A stretch of DNA of 64,000 bases from UBA1351 sp963677885 (GCA_963677885.1 OY782500.1:1860001-1924000), one strand, 5' to 3'. Counted from the first letter of the stretch, positions 19,204 through 28,504 are shown. Program-made: numbers and translations. Notes: generated by a model not told the origin, from the letters alone.

Positions 19204-20337
19204 TCACCTTCCTAATCCTGTCTCTGACATATACTCAAGTTCCATCCACTCCAGAACCAGATCTATTTCCATGTTTTTTTGATTCAAAATAATACTTTCA
19301 TAGGCTAATCGCTCCTGAATATATGTTAGTTCACTGATTTGTCCAAGTTCATAAGATGCCTCTATTTTCTCTAAACTCGTGTGTGCATCAGATACTTTTC
19401 TTTCATACTGATCTAAAAGACTTGATTTTTTTAATATCAGGTCATACTGAAAACGAATCTCTTCCTCTATCTTTAGTTGAAGAGCCTCGAGCTGAACCTG
19501 GGCTATAGCATAATCATTAACTAAAACTTCATACTCCAGTCCTCTGTCTTCGTAATAGAGATAGGTTCTGTTTTCTTCATAGATGGCCATTTCTTTTTCC
19601 AGCAGTTCCAGTCCAAGGACAGCTTCTGCCATATCACTTCTCTGGATCAGGGCCTTGTTTATATAATCGTCAACCCTGTCCAGATCATCCACTTGCCACT
19701 GGAGTTCATCCATTACTTCTACAATAAGTTCCTTGGAAAAAGAACCGAAAATGTTCTCCAGTTCCAGGCTCAACTGGTCATAAGAAATTTGACTAAGTCT
19801 TAATTTGGCATAGGCTTCCTCATAGGCAAAAGCAGACTTCTCATATACCAATAGGGTTATCTCTCCTGTGTCCAGCTGCAATGTGGCCAAGTCTTTCATT
19901 TCCTTAAGGATAGAAACTTCCTTCTCATAACCTGGAATCAAGATCTCCAATGTGTACAAATCCTGCATCAGGGTATATGCATCCAAGGTTAATTGATTCA
20001 ATCTTGATTCAGCTTCCATGGACAATAGGTGTGCAGCCCCATCCATCTCAAGAGGAATCAAATACTTCTCTATGGTCAAGTCCAGTTTTTCGTAAAGATC
20101 CAAAAGACTTGTTCTTGTTGTTCCTTTGCTTCTGATAATTTTATAGAAAAGGTTGATTTCTTCAGCCTTCAAATCATAGACATCTGCACTGTTTTCAGCA
20201 AGGACAGCATCCATTTCATACATTTTATAATCTAAACTATTGATTTCAATTTTTTCTTGTATTATTGAATCATCCTGTGCATAGGCAACATTGTTTCCAA
20301 TTAGGCTGAGTATAATGATGAAGAGGATTTTCTTCAC
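19204..20337 (-). CDS. TolC-like secreted coiled-coil protein (first copy)
   Basis: 377 residues with a GTG start that overlaps the ATPase stop by four bases (GTGA), so translation is coupled. Signal peptide (about 1-20, ends AYA-Q), then long helices with TolC-family repeats: LDTGEITLLVYEKSAFAYEEAYAKLRLSQISYDQL and, near the C-terminus, YELGQISELTYIQERLAYESIILNQ, the G-x-I/S-x-L-x-Y-x-x hallmark of outer membrane efflux proteins. Gram-positive members of this superfamily have been little studied. Presumed partner of the MacA-like adaptor encoded upstream. Confidence 0.68.
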   Translation of the reverse strand: MKKILFIIILSLIGNNVAYAQDDSIIQEKIEINSLDYKMYEMDAVLAENSADVYDLKAEEINLFYKIIRSKGTTRTSLLDLYEKLDLTIEKYLIPLEMDGAAHLLSMEAESRLNQLTLDAYTLMQDLYTLEILIPGYEKEVSILKEMKDLATLQLDTGEITLLVYEKSAFAYEEAYAKLRLSQISYDQLSLELENIFGSFSKELIVEVMDELQWQVDDLDRVDDYINKALIQRSDMAEAVLGLELLEKEMAIYEENRTYLYYEDRGLEYEVLVNDYAIAQVQLEALQLKIEEEIRFQYDLILKKSSLLDQYERKVSDAHTSLEKIEASYELGQISELTYIQERLAYESIILNQKNMEIDLVLEWMELEYMSETGLGR

Positions 20338-21032
20338 GCGCTCACCAACTCTCCAGCTTCATCTTCCATGACCAAACCATCGGTAATTCGAATGATTCGC
20401 TTGGCTTTTTTTGCAACATCTTCATCATGGGTGATCATAACGATAGTATGACCTTCCTCGTTTAGCTTAAGAAAAAGATCCATAATTTCCTTTCCCGACG
20501 CCTGGTCCAGGTTACCTGTGGGTTCATCAGCAAGAATCAGTTCAGGTTCACCGATCAAGGCTCTGGCTATGGCTACACGCTGCTGTTGACCACCGGAAAG
20601 TTCGATTGGCTTGTGATGGGTCCGGTCACCAAGACCAACAGCCTCCAGCATGGCACCTGCCTTTTTCTTAGCCGCTTTCGATCCCAGGCCACGAATAAGC
20701 AAAGGGATCTCAACGTTATGAAGAGTGGTCAATCTAGGTAGCAAATTGAATTTTTGAAAAACAAACCCAATCTTGTCATTTCTAACGGATGCAAGTTGAT
20801 CTTCTGATAAGTCCTCTACGTTTTTATTATCGAGTAAATATGTACCGCTGGTTTTCACATCAATGCAGCCGATGATGTTCATTAAAGTAGATTTACCAGA
20901 TCCCGAAGGTCCAAGGATAGCAACAAACTCGCCTTCCATAATGGTTAAATCAACACCTTTAAGAACTGTCAACTTGTTATTACCCATAACGTAGGTTTTA
21001 ATAATATCCTTCATCTCTATAACTGTATTCAT
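20334..21032 (-). CDS. MacB/LolD-type ABC transporter ATPase
   Basis: 232 residues with all the ABC motifs: Walker A GPSGSGKST (about 40-48), signature LSGGQQQRVAIARAL (about 140), Walker B LILADEPTGNLD (about 161), H-loop MITHDED. The PTGNLD ending is typical of the MacB/LolD/FtsE branch, which drives mechanotransmission rather than substrate channelling. It powers the permease at 21691-22875 and starts 2 bp after the lipoprotein stop. Confidence 0.92.
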   Translation of the reverse strand: MNTVIEMKDIIKTYVMGNNKLTVLKGVDLTIMEGEFVAILGPSGSGKSTLMNIIGCIDVKTSGTYLLDNKNVEDLSEDQLASVRNDKIGFVFQKFNLLPRLTTLHNVEIPLLIRGLGSKAAKKKAGAMLEAVGLGDRTHHKPIELSGGQQQRVAIARALIGEPELILADEPTGNLDQASGKEIMDLFLKLNEEGHTIVMITHDEDVAKKAKRIIRITDGLVMEDEAGELVSA

Positions 21033-21034
21033 AA

Positions 21035-21664
21035 TTAATTGGAGAGTACCTGTACAAATTCTGCAAGGCTGACCTCCAAGTCACCTCCTTCAACAATCCA
21101 AACCTTCACACTGTCACCTTGATAAATATCCGCGATGTTAAGGTAAATAAATTCACCGTCACCAACACCTGAACTTTTAACTACACTGGTACCTACAGGA
21201 ATAATAATGTCAATGGTCTCACCGGACACTTCCAAGTCTGTCATTCCGCTTCCACTTCCACCACCTTTTTCACCTGATTCTCTTGCCGCCTGGTTGGCTG
21301 CCTGTTTTTCCGCCTTTTCCTCTTCAGTCAGTTCACTGTCTTCACCAGAACTTTCTCCACTTGCATCCGAATCTTTTAATAAAAGGCTAATGGTTACTTC
21401 ATTTCCAATAATATTTTTTACAATCCCTGACACCTCTGCCTTACGGTCAGGTACAATCTTGTCATCATCACTATCTGGGTTTAGGCCGTCATCATCTGTC
21501 TTGCTCTCACTAGCTGCCAATTCTTCACTAACCCCACTGCCATCTGAATCATCTACCCCTATTGGAGTAATTGTATCCTCAAGGCTTTCACCCTCAGATC
21601 CACAAGCTGTAAGGATAAGGATTGCTGATAGGGCTATAACAAATATGTTCATATATACTTTCAT
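21035..21664 (-). CDS. Lipoprotein inserted in the MacAB-like operon
   Basis: 209 residues. Lipobox ILTAC (Cys near 21), a long acidic Asp/Ser/Gly-rich linker (about 22-75), a strand block RKAEVSGIVKNIIGNEVTISLLLKD, a low-complexity Glu/Gly segment and a beta C-terminus. The EVSGIVKNIIGNEVTISLL pattern suggests a small beta barrel. Canonical MacAB-TolC operons have no such gene. Its place between permease and ATPase genes suggests it is an accessory of the complex. Function unknown. Confidence 0.65.
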   Translation of the reverse strand: MKVYMNIFVIALSAILILTACGSEGESLEDTITPIGVDDSDGSGVSEELAASESKTDDDGLNPDSDDDKIVPDRKAEVSGIVKNIIGNEVTISLLLKDSDASGESSGEDSELTEEEKAEKQAANQAARESGEKGGGSGSGMTDLEVSGETIDIIIPVGTSVVKSSGVGDGEFIYLNIADIYQGDSVKVWIVEGGDLEVSLAEFVQVLSN

Positions 21665-21690
21665 AAATATCTTCCTTTCAAATCATTCTA

Positions 21691-22875
21691 CTATTCGTAT
21701 CTTAATGCATCTATTGGCTTTAAGGCCGCTGCACGTGTAGCGGGATAATAGCCAAAGAAGGTACCTGTTACCAGGGAAAATCCAATGGCGATTAAATATC
21801 CCTCCATAGATGGCATGACCTCTACCTGGAGGTATTGTATCAAGGGTACCATGGCAAAGGAAAAGACAACCCCTACAAGACCACCCATAAAACTAATCAT
21901 CATGGACTCCAAAAGGAACTGTAATAAGATATCTCTCTTTTTTGTTCCCAAGGCCTTTAGAATTCCAATTTCTTTTGTTCTTTCCTTTACCGAAACGAAG
22001 AGTACATTCATAATTCCGATACCACCAACAATAAGGGTTATAATCGCGACACTGATCAAAAGAACTGACATGGTTCTTGCAGAATCCTGAGCTGCGACCA
22101 GCTTGCTTCCTGCATCTTTAATTGCGATATCCGCTCCACCGCTTCTAGCATATTCCTCCCGCATAATGGCATCAATTTCTACAATTGCATCTGCCACAGA
22201 ATCTATGTCCTTGGCTACAGCAATTACTTTAGGTTTTCCGGATGAACCAATGACATAATTTTCGGCTGTTGAATAGGGAAGAATGACGGACTCATCAACT
22301 GCAATACCCTGAATGGCATCTCCAACCCGCTCAACGACTCCAATGACCTCAAATCGTCGACCACTAATGGTTATATCTTGACCAATTGACTCCTCTACCT
22401 GTCCCGGAAATAAAATCTCAGCGAGTTCGTATCCGATAACAGCTACCCGCTCTCTTCTTTCTTCATTGACTTCATTGATAAAATCACCGACATACATACT
22501 TAAATTACTCAAATCATCAAACTGGCTTGTAACTCCTGATACACTACCGCTATAAGTGTCTATGTTTGAACTAATATCCGCTCTTGCTGTCATAACAATC
22601 GTAGCAGCCTGTATATGCTCACTTTTTTCATTCAAGAGATCAACATCATCCATACTAAGAAGGAACTTACTTCCAGGTGCCGATTGAATATATAGGGTTC
22701 CAACATTTAACATGGCAAACTGATCTTCAACTGCTTTTTCAGAAGCTTTACCGATACCAACAACCATAATAATCGTAGCCGCACCGACAATAATCCCCAG
22801 CATCGTGAGAAAAACACGGAATCTGTTGGCTCCAATATTGGTAAAAATCGCTCTAAATATTTCTGAGATTCTCAT
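21691..22875 (-). CDS. MacB/FtsX-type ABC transporter permease
   Basis: 394 residues. First membrane segment about 17-40, a large extracytoplasmic MacB periplasmic-core domain (about 45-265), then three membrane segments (about 270-385) with the conserved VGGIGIMNVLFVSVKERTKEIGILKALGTKKRDIL block of FtsX-like permeases. Ribosome site AAGGAGGTTTCT. It pairs with the ATPase at 20334 and the adaptor at 22886. Family members export peptides, lipoproteins, macrolides or antimicrobial compounds, or sense them; the substrate is unknown here. Confidence 0.9.
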   Translation of the reverse strand: MRISEIFRAIFTNIGANRFRVFLTMLGIIVGAATIIMVVGIGKASEKAVEDQFAMLNVGTLYIQSAPGSKFLLSMDDVDLLNEKSEHIQAATIVMTARADISSNIDTYSGSVSGVTSQFDDLSNLSMYVGDFINEVNEERRERVAVIGYELAEILFPGQVEESIGQDITISGRRFEVIGVVERVGDAIQGIAVDESVILPYSTAENYVIGSSGKPKVIAVAKDIDSVADAIVEIDAIMREEYARSGGADIAIKDAGSKLVAAQDSARTMSVLLISVAIITLIVGGIGIMNVLFVSVKERTKEIGILKALGTKKRDILLQFLLESMMISFMGGLVGVVFSFAMVPLIQYLQVEVMPSMEGYLIAIGFSLVTGTFFGYYPATRAAALKPIDALRYE

Positions 22876-22885
22876 AGAAACCTCC

Positions 22886-24064
22886 TTAATTGCTCTTTCT
22901 TATAATGACTTTCTCACCGGCAGACAGACCACTAAGAACCTCAACATTCATACCATCTGTAAGACCAGTGATAATGTCTCTTTTTTCTGATCCTGTTTCT
23001 GTTTTCACTTCAACGGATTGAACACCATCTTCCAAAGTTACGGCACTGTTAGGGATAATCAAGGCATCTAACCTTTCTTTCATGACAAATCGTAACAAGG
23101 TTGTTAATCCACTTCGAATCGACTCAGGAAACTCTACCAGTTCAATCTCTGTATCATAGGTGACTATGCCGTTATTATCGATGTCCGGAATCAAACTCAC
23201 ATTGGTTACAGTTCCTTCGTAGGCCTTTCCATACTCACTTTCAAATTCTACATATACTTTCTGGCCTGAATAAATTTGATGAATATCCAGTTCACTAATC
23301 TTTGCAAGGATTTTTGGCTCCTTCTGGTTGACCAAAGTCATAACGCTTGTCGATGTTCCTACTAAGTCGCCTACATGACTCTTAATTTCAGCAACCACAC
23401 CTGAAACATTGGATCTTAAAACTGAACTTTCAAGTTCAAGTTCCAAAACTTGTATTCCCAGCTCAATATTTTCCAGTTCCAAACTTTCTCCTCCATTAAC
23501 AGAGGCAGTGAGTTCTGTGAGTTTTACTTGTTCCATAGTAATCTGGGACTGAATTCCAGCGATTTTCGCCTTCTGGTTCTCTATATCATCTGCGGTATAC
23601 AAAATCGAATAGGTTTCCATATCCTCCAAGGTCTTTTTTTCAACATCAAGGTCTCCATAGAGACTGGACAAGACCAAATTCTGTATTTGGATATCATTGC
23701 TAAGTCCACTAGCTTCTGCTTCAAGCTTATCCTCCATCATCTGAAGGTCCAGCTTTGCCTGGGCAATTTTCAGCTCTAGTTCTGACGTATCAAGCATAGC
23801 CAGCACCTGTCCATCTTCAACATAATCCCCTATATCAACCTGTACATCGCTTATGACACCACTGGAGATGAAACTTAAGTCATATGTTTCAATCATGACT
23901 GTTCCGTCAGCCAAAAAATCGATAACCAAATCATCTTGTTTGGCTGTTGCTTCCTGAACCGTTTCAACGACCGTCTCGCTTTGACTGTCCTGTAGGAAAA
24001 AATACCATCCTCCTCCTGCCAGCAATGAAACTATTATGATTCCAACAATTATTTTTACTTTCAT
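22886..24064 (-). CDS. MacA/HlyD-type membrane fusion (adaptor) protein
   Basis: 392 residues. N-terminal membrane anchor (about 4-24), half lipoyl motif (about 55-90, SGVISDVQVDIGDYVEDGQVLAML), long coiled-coil hairpin (about 92-225), second lipoyl half (VLRSNVSGVVAEIKSHVGDLV), beta barrel and membrane-proximal domain (to the end). First gene of a six-gene operon; the gap to the permease gene is 10 bp. Ribosome site AAAGAGGTGTCTT. The hairpin tip in such adaptors contacts TolC in diderms, which fits the TolC-like genes downstream. Confidence 0.88.
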   Translation of the reverse strand: MKVKIIVGIIIVSLLAGGGWYFFLQDSQSETVVETVQEATAKQDDLVIDFLADGTVMIETYDLSFISSGVISDVQVDIGDYVEDGQVLAMLDTSELELKIAQAKLDLQMMEDKLEAEASGLSNDIQIQNLVLSSLYGDLDVEKKTLEDMETYSILYTADDIENQKAKIAGIQSQITMEQVKLTELTASVNGGESLELENIELGIQVLELELESSVLRSNVSGVVAEIKSHVGDLVGTSTSVMTLVNQKEPKILAKISELDIHQIYSGQKVYVEFESEYGKAYEGTVTNVSLIPDIDNNGIVTYDTEIELVEFPESIRSGLTTLLRFVMKERLDALIIPNSAVTLEDGVQSVEVKTETGSEKRDIITGLTDGMNVEVLSGLSAGEKVIIRKSN

Positions 24065-24166
24065 AAGACACCTCTTTTACTGATTATGATTGTTTAACAC
24101 TTTTGTTAACCTAACTTTAGCTTGGATAAGTGACGGTTTTGTGACAGGTAAATGTATATTTGCTCA

Positions 24167-24201
24167 AAAAAAGATGACCCTAAATTGTAGAGTCATCTTT
24201 A
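24167..24201 (-). terminator. Intrinsic terminator after the zinc-ribbon gene
   Basis: Perfect 9-bp stem AAAGATGAC/GTCATCTTT (24171-24179 with 24193-24201), followed on the minus strand by T7. It lies 33 bp downstream of the stop at 24235 and separates this gene from the MacA-like operon. Confidence 0.75.
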
Positions 24202-24234
24202 TAGATCATTTTTCACTATTTCATTTAAAGTTTC

Positions 24235-25026
24235 TTATCGAACAACTTTTGCCTTCTTACATCTGGCAATAATATAATCTGCCACTTGGTCAAAATATTT
24301 GGGATCCACATAAATCTGATTATGTTCAAGGGTCTGATTGACGTAAATAACCTTTCTTCTGGGCTTACACACAATCTTAGTCACCTTCTTAAACTCACTG
24401 TGACTGGAGTTTTTACTATAGGCAAGAAGTCCGGCTCCAGCAGTTACAGGACTTTCAGCTGCAGCACCTGCCATAACGGCCAGCCAAGCCAGAACCTGGG
24501 CCTTTTCAAACTGTTTCTGCATCTGAATATGACTGATACCTTTCTCGTCCATTTCAAAGACGACCTGATATTTACCTCCATAGGCAAAGGCAACAATAGG
24601 ATAAGCTATCATGACTAAGCCGGTTGCAATAGCTGCTACTAATAGGAAGATCTTTATAAAAGCTAAAATCGCTTCAGCAAATCCATCATCCGCTAAGACA
24701 ACAAAGAATAGAAGCAAGGCAGGAAATGCTGAAGAAAGCATAAAAACCTTCCAGACAGTCATTAGAACTGTTGGGTTCTTCCACATATTCATATCCTGCT
24801 GCCATCTCCAGACTCCATCAGGACCCTGATGCACCTGATTTTCATAATTGACATTCTTTTTACTGTCTGAAACTTTTGGACTTTCCAAATGTTCAGAATC
24901 ACCCTGACCATTCTCTTGAGGTATTACACCAGCACTAACCCGAACTTGTTCTTCAAGCTTGTTTCCACAGTTACCACAAAAAGCCTCTCCACTTCCAACT
25001 TCATTACCACATTTTGAGCAATACAT
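24235..25026 (-). CDS. Zinc-ribbon membrane protein of unknown function
   Basis: 263 residues from the ATG at 25026, chosen because GGAGGGTGAAC precedes it; a frame extension to 25050 has no site. N-terminal zinc ribbon CSKCGNEVGSGEAFCGNCG (Cys 3, 6, 17, 20), a polar linker, two or three hydrophobic segments (about 90-150) and a C-terminal cytoplasmic-type domain of alternating strands (YQVVFEMDEKGISHIQM; KKVTKIVCKPRRKVIYVNQ). Such proteins are widespread in Clostridia as membrane proteins of unknown role. Single-gene unit. Confidence 0.65.
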   Translation of the reverse strand: MYCSKCGNEVGSGEAFCGNCGNKLEEQVRVSAGVIPQENGQGDSEHLESPKVSDSKKNVNYENQVHQGPDGVWRWQQDMNMWKNPTVLMTVWKVFMLSSAFPALLLFFVVLADDGFAEAILAFIKIFLLVAAIATGLVMIAYPIVAFAYGGKYQVVFEMDEKGISHIQMQKQFEKAQVLAWLAVMAGAAAESPVTAGAGLLAYSKNSSHSEFKKVTKIVCKPRRKVIYVNQTLEHNQIYVDPKYFDQVADYIIARCKKAKVVR

Positions 25027-25104
25027 GTTCACCCTCCATTTACGAATCATATTATCACCATTATACCATGTATAACCCTATATTTGAACATACTGTGAAC
25101 TGAC

Positions 25105-25133
25105 TTGACACACTAGGAAAAAAGCACTATTAT
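25105..25133 (+). promoter_or_regulatory. Strong sigmaA-type promoter upstream of the soluble chemoreceptor
   Basis: Perfect TTGACA (25105-25110), 17 bp, TATTAT (25128-25133). The expected start site (about 25140) lies directly at the base of a terminator-like hairpin. Confidence 0.7.
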
Positions 25134-25140
25134 ATTAGCA

Positions 25141-25177
25141 AGACAAAGGCGTCCACAAGGCGTTTTTGTCTTTTTTT
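25141..25177 (+). terminator. Terminator-like hairpin at the very start of the chemoreceptor leader
   Basis: AGACAAAGGCGTC pairs with GGCGTTTTTGTCT over 13 positions (Watson-Crick or G-U), 5-base loop, then T6. It is oriented for the plus strand, where no gene lies upstream; only the promoter at 25105 can feed it. A second hairpin with a perfect 9-bp stem (ATAAGATAG/CTATCTTAT, 25180-25206) follows. Confidence 0.55.
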
Positions 25178-25302
25178 GTATAAGATAGCGCCTAGGACTA
25201 TCTTATTACGCCAGATTTCTACTTGCATAAACTCTAACATAAGATCTATAACATACATATCTACTGAACAACCATAGGGAATTCTAAAAGGAAAGGAACC
25301 AC

Positions 25303-26763
25303 ATGAACGAGTACAAGAAACTGCTGCAACAATTGGAAAGCAACATCGAAAACAGTCTGACCACTTCTATTCATGCTGATGGCTTTAGGGGCAGTAAAAA
25401 GCAAGTCGTCACCATTATCGAAAAATTCAAGGACCAGTTACTGGAACAGCTTTTTGGGATGGAAGTCGTCGAATCACAGATAATATCTTCATCTGCAGAT
25501 ATTATGGATACCCTCAACCATCAAAAAGCCCTGTCACAGGAGATGCTCATTAATGCCAAAACTTTACAGGAAAACAACGACGAAAGTAATCGAATGGTAG
25601 AAGCTTCCATTGAGGCTGCCGATGAGATCAGCAAAGCAACTTCACTAATCAAAGAATCATCCGAAGAGTTGTCAGCCACTACCTCCTCTGCTAAAGAAAT
25701 TGTTAACAGGCAAGTGGACCAGGTCTACACCATTATCGATGAAATCAACACAATTTCAGATACCAGCCGTCAGACACTGGAGTCTATCAAAGGCCTTCAA
25801 ACCAACATTGAGGAAATATCAGAAATCCTGACATCAGTCCAAAACTTCTACAAACAAACCAAGCTTCTGGCCTTAAACGCATCCATTGAATCTGCAAGAG
25901 CTGGTGAAGCCGGTAAAGGTTTTGCCGTTGTTGCCAATGAAATAGGAAATCTAGCTGATGGCAGTGAGCAATCCGTGAATGAGATTATCTCTATTATGCA
26001 CAATATCAATGCCAGTATAGACAGTGTTTCAGGTAACTCTGAAAAAGAGCAGGAAAAAGTAAAAGAGACGGTTAATCAGGCGGACAGTGTCAGCAAGGGC
26101 TTAACCATGATCACAGATGCCTTTAACTCTCTGGATACAGAAATCCAGGAAGTTAACGAGCTTTTAGATAAGAACAAAGTCCAAACCGACCAGGTTGTTC
26201 ACCATCTTGATATGACCAAGTCTGCTTTTGATCACACCAACGAAAGTATCACCCAGCTTGGCCTTACCATTGAACGCCAATATAAGGAAACAGAGAAGAT
26301 GATGCATATCGAAAGCATCCTTAAGGATATGTCCACAAGCCTTGGCAACATTACCCACCAGTATAACTTAAATCTACTGGATGGAGCCAAAAAGACCATC
26401 TCTGACAAAAGCAACCAGATCATTGATGATATGATGGAAGATGTTGTTAACCACCTTCTTGACAAGGACCCTGAAAAAAATATCCACCAATCCATTCTAG
26501 ACAGTAAACTACAATCCAGCGACTACATTGAGGCTATCTGGACCAACAAGACTGACGGAGAATTCATCTACTCCAATCCACCTGCCGGTATTAAAAATGC
26601 TTCTATCAGAGATTGGTTTAACGAAGCCATTAAAGGCAAGCCTTTTATTTCCAATATTTATATTTCAGGTATCTCCAAGTCTCCCTGTATCACCATTAGC
26701 CTGCCCATCATAAAAGACCAAGAAACCCTTGGGATCCTTGGCCTTGATGTACAAATCAATTAG
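25303..26763 (+). CDS. Soluble methyl-accepting chemotaxis protein with C-terminal PDC/Cache-like domain
   Basis: 486 residues with no membrane segment. A helical N-terminus leads into the chemoreceptor signalling domain, whose tip reads KLLALNASIESARAGEAGKGFAVVANEIGNLA (about 187-218). Its helices run to about 350, and a C-terminal domain (about 395-486) contains SDYIEAIWTNKTDGEFIYSNPPAG and ISGISKSPCITISLPI, like the second half of PDC/Cache sensors. The receptor would therefore sense a cytoplasmic ligand with a domain at its C-terminus, the reverse of most receptors. Tail-to-tail with the next receptor gene. Ribosome site AAGGAAAGGAACCAC. Confidence 0.85.
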   Translation: MNEYKKLLQQLESNIENSLTTSIHADGFRGSKKQVVTIIEKFKDQLLEQLFGMEVVESQIISSSADIMDTLNHQKALSQEMLINAKTLQENNDESNRMVEASIEAADEISKATSLIKESSEELSATTSSAKEIVNRQVDQVYTIIDEINTISDTSRQTLESIKGLQTNIEEISEILTSVQNFYKQTKLLALNASIESARAGEAGKGFAVVANEIGNLADGSEQSVNEIISIMHNINASIDSVSGNSEKEQEKVKETVNQADSVSKGLTMITDAFNSLDTEIQEVNELLDKNKVQTDQVVHHLDMTKSAFDHTNESITQLGLTIERQYKETEKMMHIESILKDMSTSLGNITHQYNLNLLDGAKKTISDKSNQIIDDMMEDVVNHLLDKDPEKNIHQSILDSKLQSSDYIEAIWTNKTDGEFIYSNPPAGIKNASIRDWFNEAIKGKPFISNIYISGISKSPCITISLPIIKDQETLGILGLDVQIN

Positions 26764-26781
26764 ATATAGGCAAACATTCGA

Positions 26782-28482
26782 CTAATATTTTTCAAACTCT
26801 GAATCACTAAGGGATATGCGTTTTTGTCCCTTGGGGGATCCGGGATTATCCTTGTTCATGCTTTCCAGCATCCGTAAAACTTCCGGATCAATAGAATGAT
26901 CATCTGAACCGCCTGAATGGGTGGTTTTTTTATTGCCTCGAAGCCTAAAGGTCCCAACCTGAGACTTAAGCATTTCTGCCTGTCCGGATAACTCTTCACT
27001 GGCAGCTGCAGTTTCTTCAGCAGTAGCACTGGTTGTTTGAACAACATCAGAGATTTGTGATACACCTTGGTTGACCTGGTCTACAGCTACCGCCTGGTCT
27101 TTGGATGCCCCAGCGATCTCTCCAACGAGTGAGCTAGCCTGGGATACACCTTCGACGATTTTATTCAAGGCCTGAGCTGTATCGTTGGCAATCCTTGTTC
27201 CGCCTTGAACTTTCTCAATAGACCCCTCAATCATGGCTGTAGTCTCTTTGGCTGCACTGGCAGATCTGGCTGCTAGATTTCTAACTTCTTCAGCTACAAC
27301 TGCGAAACCTTTACCGTGTTGACCTGCTCTGGCGGCTTCAACAGCTGCGTTAAGGGCAAGTATATTGGTTTGGAAGGCTATATCATCGATAACTTTGATA
27401 ATCTTGGATATGTTTCTTGAGGATTCATTAATATCACTCATAGCAGTCAGCATATCCGACATTTGAGCATTACCCTGGTCTGCATATTTTTGAGCGGATG
27501 CAGCCATTTCCTCAGCTTTTTCTGCATTGGCTGCATTCTGTCTGGTCTGAGAGGCAATTTCTTCAATAGAGGCTGTCAGTTCCTGGATGGAAGCCGCCTG
27601 TTCAGTAGCTCCTTGAGACAGAGACATACTGGAATCAGACACCTGTCTAGACCCAGCCGCCACTTGATCAGAGGCTGAATTAATATTGGTCAAGACGTCG
27701 TTGATATTTTCAACCATCCGCCTGAAGGCTTTGGCAAGCTTACCGACTTCATCTTTTGAATCAAGATCTATATGAATATCCAAGTTACCATCTGCAATAT
27801 GGTCTGCTGCTCTAACCATCTGTCCTAAGGGTTTACTGATAACTCTGGAAATAAGAAATCCCAGCCCAATGGCAAGTAGAACTGCAACGACAATGAGGGT
27901 TATCATAGCCTGGATAGATCCTTCAGTTACCTCATCATTTTCTAAGGCCTTGGCTTCCGCATCATCGACTTTCATATTAACCATAACATCGATAGCTTCT
28001 TTTTCAGCATCTGCAGCCACCCGCATGGAACCTTTAATCATGGCGTAAGCCTCTTCATCCTTGTTCTCCATACACAAATCATAAAACTCCGGCAGGAGGG
28101 CTCCAAAATTCTCCCTGGTAGTCATAAAATAAGCAAAGGCATCCTTCATATCCTGAGAAAGAGCTTTCTCTTCAAAGGACTCTGAAAGTGTGTTCAGCTC
28201 ATCAATAATCACTAGGATATTATCATGCATGTCATCGATTTTATCCGGATCATCTTCAAGAATCATATCCCTGGTATTGACCCGAACACGCTGAAATAGT
28301 TTTGCCATTTCAGCAGCTTCAGCAAGGGGAACCGTCATGTTTGCATAAATCGTATGTCCATTTTCATCAATTGTTTTTATGTTGTCAATAGCAACGATAC
28401 CAACAATACCTGCTATAATCGCCACAACAACAAAAGCCGAGATCAGCTTAAGTGAAATCCTCATATTTAAAAACCATTTCAT
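26782..28482 (-). CDS. Transmembrane methyl-accepting chemotaxis protein (4HB sensor)
   Basis: 566 residues: membrane segment about 11-31, four-helix-bundle extracytoplasmic domain (about 35-185), membrane segment about 190-211, HAMP (about 212-264), signalling domain with tip ILALNAAVEAARAGQHGKGFAVVAEEVRNLA at about 374. A flexible tail follows the helical bundle. Second gene of an operon 22 bp after cheW; ribosome site AAGGAGGCCAGAT. Confidence 0.92.
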   Translation of the reverse strand: MKWFLNMRISLKLISAFVVVAIIAGIVGIVAIDNIKTIDENGHTIYANMTVPLAEAAEMAKLFQRVRVNTRDMILEDDPDKIDDMHDNILVIIDELNTLSESFEEKALSQDMKDAFAYFMTTRENFGALLPEFYDLCMENKDEEAYAMIKGSMRVAADAEKEAIDVMVNMKVDDAEAKALENDEVTEGSIQAMITLIVVAVLLAIGLGFLISRVISKPLGQMVRAADHIADGNLDIHIDLDSKDEVGKLAKAFRRMVENINDVLTNINSASDQVAAGSRQVSDSSMSLSQGATEQAASIQELTASIEEIASQTRQNAANAEKAEEMAASAQKYADQGNAQMSDMLTAMSDINESSRNISKIIKVIDDIAFQTNILALNAAVEAARAGQHGKGFAVVAEEVRNLAARSASAAKETTAMIEGSIEKVQGGTRIANDTAQALNKIVEGVSQASSLVGEIAGASKDQAVAVDQVNQGVSQISDVVQTTSATAEETAAASEELSGQAEMLKSQVGTFRLRGNKKTTHSGGSDDHSIDPEVLRMLESMNKDNPGSPKGQKRISLSDSEFEKY

Positions 28483-28504
28483 ATCTGGCCTCCTTATCTG
28501 TAAG

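Noticed and set aside
21207..21740. 177-residue Ser-rich plus-strand frame
   Set aside because: Mirror of the Asp/Ser-rich lipoprotein linker; runs across two genes of the opposite strand.
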